Source: Lysobacterales bacterium (GTDB taxonomy: Bacteria > Pseudomonadota > Gammaproteobacteria > Xanthomonadales > SZUA-5). Taken from it: 14,528 nt of DNA. Both the position numbers and the translations under genes were made by a program. The first letter of the stretch is position 1. Each line of letters opens with the position of its first letter. The stretch lies in contig JANJUH010000141.1 in NCBI GenBank assembly GCA_024710675.1, positions 1 through 14,528 of the forward strand. Reading direction: 5' to 3'. The notes under the pieces were generated by a model that was not told where the DNA came from, searched no databases, and was given only the letters and a program-made list of their open reading frames with translations. Positions 14,186-14,528 of this stretch are shown one piece after another.

Positions 14186-14528
14186 TCAGTCGCGGCGCAC
14201 CATCGCCACGCCGATCAGGCCGACCAGCAGGCTGAGCAGCACCAGGCCCCACTGGCTCAACGTCGGGATCGCCTCGACCGGGTTGCCGACCAGCACCGAG
14301 ACGCTGGCGACATTGTTGCTCTGCGGCACCGGATCGGTGGTATCGGAGCTGGTCGCCGCCTGGATGCTGCTGGTGCCCGGCACGAAGCTCGCCGCATCCA
14401 CGGCCAGCGTGCGCACCACGCCCGGCGCGGTCGCGCCGGCCCAGGTGCAACTGATCACGCCGGAGTTGCCGATCTGTGGCGTCGTGCAGACCGCGCCGGC
14501 GCTGGCCGTATGGCTGCCGTAGCGGAAG
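14186..14528 (-). CDS. DUF11/IPTL-CTERM surface protein, C-terminal part
   Basis: The minus-strand frame is open to the right edge of the window, so the start lies outside; about 113 residues are seen. The first part has a DUF11-like beta-repeat ending (VISCTWAG, then ATSSDTTDPVPQSNNVASVS), typical of long secreted repeat proteins. The C-terminus is an IPTL-CTERM sorting signal: IPTLSQWG, a membrane helix (LVLLSLLVGLIGVAMV) and the basic tail RRD. In this scheme an exosortase-family enzyme (exosortase H for the IPTLxxWG signal) is thought to process the protein at the cell envelope. Nothing of the N-terminus or ligand-binding parts is visible. Two hairpins follow the stop. Confidence 0.88.
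   Translation of the reverse strand, partial: FRYGSHTASAGAVCTTPQIGNSGVISCTWAGATAPGVVRTLAVDAASFVPGTSSIQAATSSDTTDPVPQSNNVASVSVLVGNPVEAIPTLSQWGLVLLSLLVGLIGVAMVRRD

Overview
This window comes from a high-GC (roughly two-thirds G+C by eye) gammaproteobacterium, most probably of the Xanthomonadales/Lysobacterales. The pointers are the miaA-hfq-hflX-hflK-hflC-DUF2065 gene order, an S46 dipeptidyl-peptidase beside it, REP-type GTAGGAGCGC palindromes between genes, a xanthomonad-style yybP-ykoY manganese riboswitch, and an IPTL-CTERM surface protein. Genus and species cannot be called from this sequence alone.

Layout. Positions 1-1854 hold the C-terminal 617 residues of a secreted S46 peptidase (start outside the window). 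A short gap separates it from an MFS-like membrane protein (1861-3114), which overlaps miaA (3111-4019) by 4 bases. A REP cluster, into which the miaA stop codon falls, precedes an extended -10 element and hfq (4264-4521). hflX starts at a TTG three bases after hfq. A second extended -10 and a leader with hairpins precede hflK (5974-7068), hflC (7070-7927) and a DUF2065 gene (7943-8128). In enterobacteria this block ends in purA; here it ends in a second repeat family (8121-8260), followed by a convergent 2H-phosphoesterase-like gene (8244-8753, minus strand).

From 8918 a plus-strand group runs ppk2 (class I polyphosphate kinase 2), a patatin-like phospholipase resembling CBASS CapV-type lipases (10107-11117), and a regulator-like protein with a degenerate receiver fold plus a helical C-terminal module (11240-11971). 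A REP cluster separates this group from rarD (12188-13096). Then comes a manganese riboswitch (about 13150-13258) with a visible alternative hairpin, controlling a UPF0016/GDT1 transporter (13327-13905). The right end holds a near-perfect REP pair (14028-14095), a bidirectional terminator, and the C-terminus of a DUF11/IPTL-CTERM surface protein on the minus strand, running off the window.

How the genes fit together. miaA-hfq-hflXKC-DUF2065 is the conserved tRNA modification, RNA chaperone, ribosome-rescue and membrane protease control block. The UPF0016 gene and its leader form a self-contained manganese-efflux circuit. The ppk2-patatin-regulator group is the least standard part and the best candidate for an unrecognised functional unit, although no nucleotide cyclase is present in the window. 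All the repeats lie between genes, mostly between convergent genes or after stop codons. No tRNA, rRNA, CRISPR array, insertion sequence or transposase gene was seen.
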